Assembly: GCA_002495205.1 (NCBI GenBank)
Contig: DAEE01000047.1
Coordinates: 17,769-32,682 of the forward strand
Direction of reading: 5' to 3'
DNA: 14,914 nucleotides
Origin: Thaumarchaeota archaeon UBA183
GTDB lineage: Archaea; Thermoproteota; Nitrososphaeria; Nitrososphaerales; UBA183
The translations under genes were made by a program, and so were the position numbers. Positions 14,303-14,914 of this stretch are shown here, piece by piece (position 1 is the first letter of the stretch; each line of letters begins with the position of its first letter). The notes under the pieces are model-generated. The model did no database searches. It was not told the origin of the DNA and was given only the letters and a program-made list of their open reading frames with translations.

Positions 14303-14400
14303 TTGAAGTCAATCCGGCCATACGAAACGGTTGGAACCGGCCGTAGCGAGTTCTCAGTTAGCTGGGGCGGCAATCGGGCGCCGAGAGTAAGAAACTGCTG

Positions 14401-14592
14401 GTGGTGCGGACAGGGCAGCGCCGCGCCATGTGCGGCGAGAAGTTCGAGTGCCATGCGGCTCCTCACAAAGGAGAACTGGTCTGCATCGAATGCGCGATGC
14501 GCCGCCTCGGTCTAAGCATCTTCGGGTTAGAGGTCGAGCAATGGCGGCATCAGCGGTCAAGAGAATGCGCCAATCGCGCAACACGCGAATAA
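14401..14592 (+). CDS. Possible small cysteine-rich protein
   Basis: A 63-codon GTG-initiated frame, not recognised as any family. It contains MCGEKFECHAAPHKG followed by LVCIECAMRRLG: Cys11, Cys17 and a CIEC pair (28-31), with histidines at 18 and 22. This could be a small zinc-binding finger. The upstream frame is open from 14362 without a usual start. The second half (residues 40-63) is basic and low in family-like features. It lies about 75 nt below a TATA-like box. No Shine-Dalgarno site is evident. In such GC-rich sequence a short frame can arise by chance, so it is a candidate only. Confidence 0.3.
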   Translation: MVRTGQRRAMCGEKFECHAAPHKGELVCIECAMRRLGLSIFGLEVEQWRHQRSRECANRATRE

Positions 14593-14726
14593 TGCCAAAA
14601 GGAAGAACCCTCGATTTCGGGCTGCTGACAGAGAGTCCAACACAACGTTGGGGAGCGTCTGACCGGCGGCACTTGCAGCTCTTCAAATCCAATCAGCAAA
14701 CAGGTAGAATGATAAATCGGGGGAGG
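14593..14726. other. Stretch without recognised gene
   Basis: Together with 14267-14400, this forms a gap of over 500 bases with at most one weak small ORF. Base composition is locally less GC-rich than the neighbouring genes. Six-frame reading gives no convincing protein; an AATGATAAATC stretch near 14708-14718 could be a promoter element on either strand. I see nothing else I can name. Confidence 0.5.
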
Positions 14727-14747
14727 TGGTCGACTTTGAATCGACCA
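14727..14747. repeat. Perfect 7-bp hairpin
   Basis: TGGTCGA (14727-14733) and TCGACCA (14741-14747) pair perfectly around the loop CTTTGAA. It is the outer of two hairpins beyond the end of the TRAM gene. It could be an RNA structure or a 3' processing element; the role is unknown. Confidence 0.45.
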
Positions 14748-14767
14748 ACCAGTGTTCGACGGCTTGG

Positions 14768-14789
14768 GCCAGCGATCTAGCTCGCTGGC
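14768..14789. repeat. Perfect 8-bp hairpin at the end of the TRAM gene
   Basis: GCCAGCGA (14768-14775) pairs with TCGCTGGC (14782-14789) around a 6-base loop. It touches the stop codon of the minus-strand TRAM gene, so it may stabilise or end that mRNA. No T-tract follows directly. Confidence 0.45.
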
Positions 14790-14914
14790 TAACCGGATTC
14801 AGAGGCTGGGGCCGCTGAACCTTCCACGACCTGTCCAGAGGCAAACCGCTCGGAGACTTGGGTGACCTTTATCCTCACATTCTGGCCCACCTTCGTGCCA
14901 GGGACAAAGACGAT
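14789..14914 (-). CDS. Small TRAM-domain protein, C-terminal fragment (right edge)
   Basis: The minus strand is open from the window edge to TAG at 14791-14789, giving 41 residues beginning IVFVPGTKVGQNVRIKVTQV and continuing SERFASGQVVE. This is the closing half of a TRAM domain, a beta-barrel RNA-binding fold. The pattern V-F-V-P-G-x-x-x-G-x-x-V followed by a final G-x-V-V-E is characteristic of it. The domain is followed by a short Ala/Ser-rich tail and the stop. In archaea, stand-alone TRAM proteins of about 60-90 residues act as RNA chaperones, while others end tRNA-modifying enzymes; since only the end is visible, both are possible. The start lies outside the window. Confidence 0.78.
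   Translation of the reverse strand: MVFVPGTKVGQNVRIKVTQVSERFASGQVVEGSAAPASESG

Noticed and set aside
13354..14346. 330-codon plus-strand frame through the second permease
   Set aside because: Out of frame with the ATPase and permease genes; composition is that of a GC-rich shadow frame.
14700..14791. Possible tRNA: the hairpin loop CTTTGAA looks like a Gln anticodon loop, and its complement TTCAAAG looks like a T-loop
   Set aside because: On neither strand could I assemble a matching acceptor stem, D-arm and T-arm around it.
1..14914. CRISPR arrays, complete insertion sequences or long direct repeats
   Set aside because: No regularly spaced repeats, transposase motifs or terminal inverted repeats were seen by eye.

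Overview
The window looks like a chromosomal segment of a GC-rich archaeon. Several genes are preceded by an AT-rich TATA-like box about 25-30 nt upstream of the start codon, with no room for a leader or Shine-Dalgarno site. That is the pattern of leaderless archaeal transcripts. GTG and TTG starts are frequent, and the gene families (small TRAM protein, TauE/SafE plus DUF1634, archaeal-type radical SAM) fit. Lineage cannot be fixed from this sequence; an uncultivated archaeon, possibly of the Thermoproteota, is a guess.

Layout. Bases 1-4966 (+ strand) hold small-molecule metabolism: the C-terminal end of a D-2-hydroxyacid dehydrogenase, a thiamine-diphosphate enzyme of the acetolactate-synthase/2-oxoacid-decarboxylase type, an M20 amidohydrolase, a metallo-beta-lactamase-fold hydrolase and a LigB/MEMO-type (class III extradiol dioxygenase-like) protein. 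Overlaps or short gaps suggest two or three transcripts handling organic acids, acyl-amides or aromatics; the substrate is unknown. Bases 4988-10012 (- strand) hold a HAD hydrolase, a TauE/SafE permease with its DUF1634 partner, a short protein related to ATP-dependent PEP carboxykinase with a cysteine-rich insertion, and a radical SAM protein. The last two have the same TTTTAAGC promoter box at nearly the same distance from the start.

Bases 10096-10257 (- strand) hold a 53-codon remnant of the C-terminal end of a LigD-type DNA 3'-phosphoesterase. It stops abruptly at the AT-rich promoter of the next operon and looks like gene debris at a rearrangement junction. Bases 10328-14266 (+ strand) are a five-gene operon: a MarR-type regulator followed by two ATPase/permease pairs of the ABC-2 exporter (DrrAB-like) type. 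Inverted repeats in the marR promoter suggest autoregulation. Most junctions in this operon overlap by 1-4 nt.

Bases 14267-14788 have little coding signal: a TATA-like box, a possible small cysteine-rich ORF and two hairpins. At the right edge the end of a small TRAM-domain protein enters on the - strand.

The strongest candidates for something new are the short PEPCK-like protein with its cysteine cluster, possibly co-regulated with the radical SAM gene, and the LigD remnant fused to the exporter operon's promoter. I saw no CRISPR array, complete insertion sequence, rRNA or convincing tRNA.
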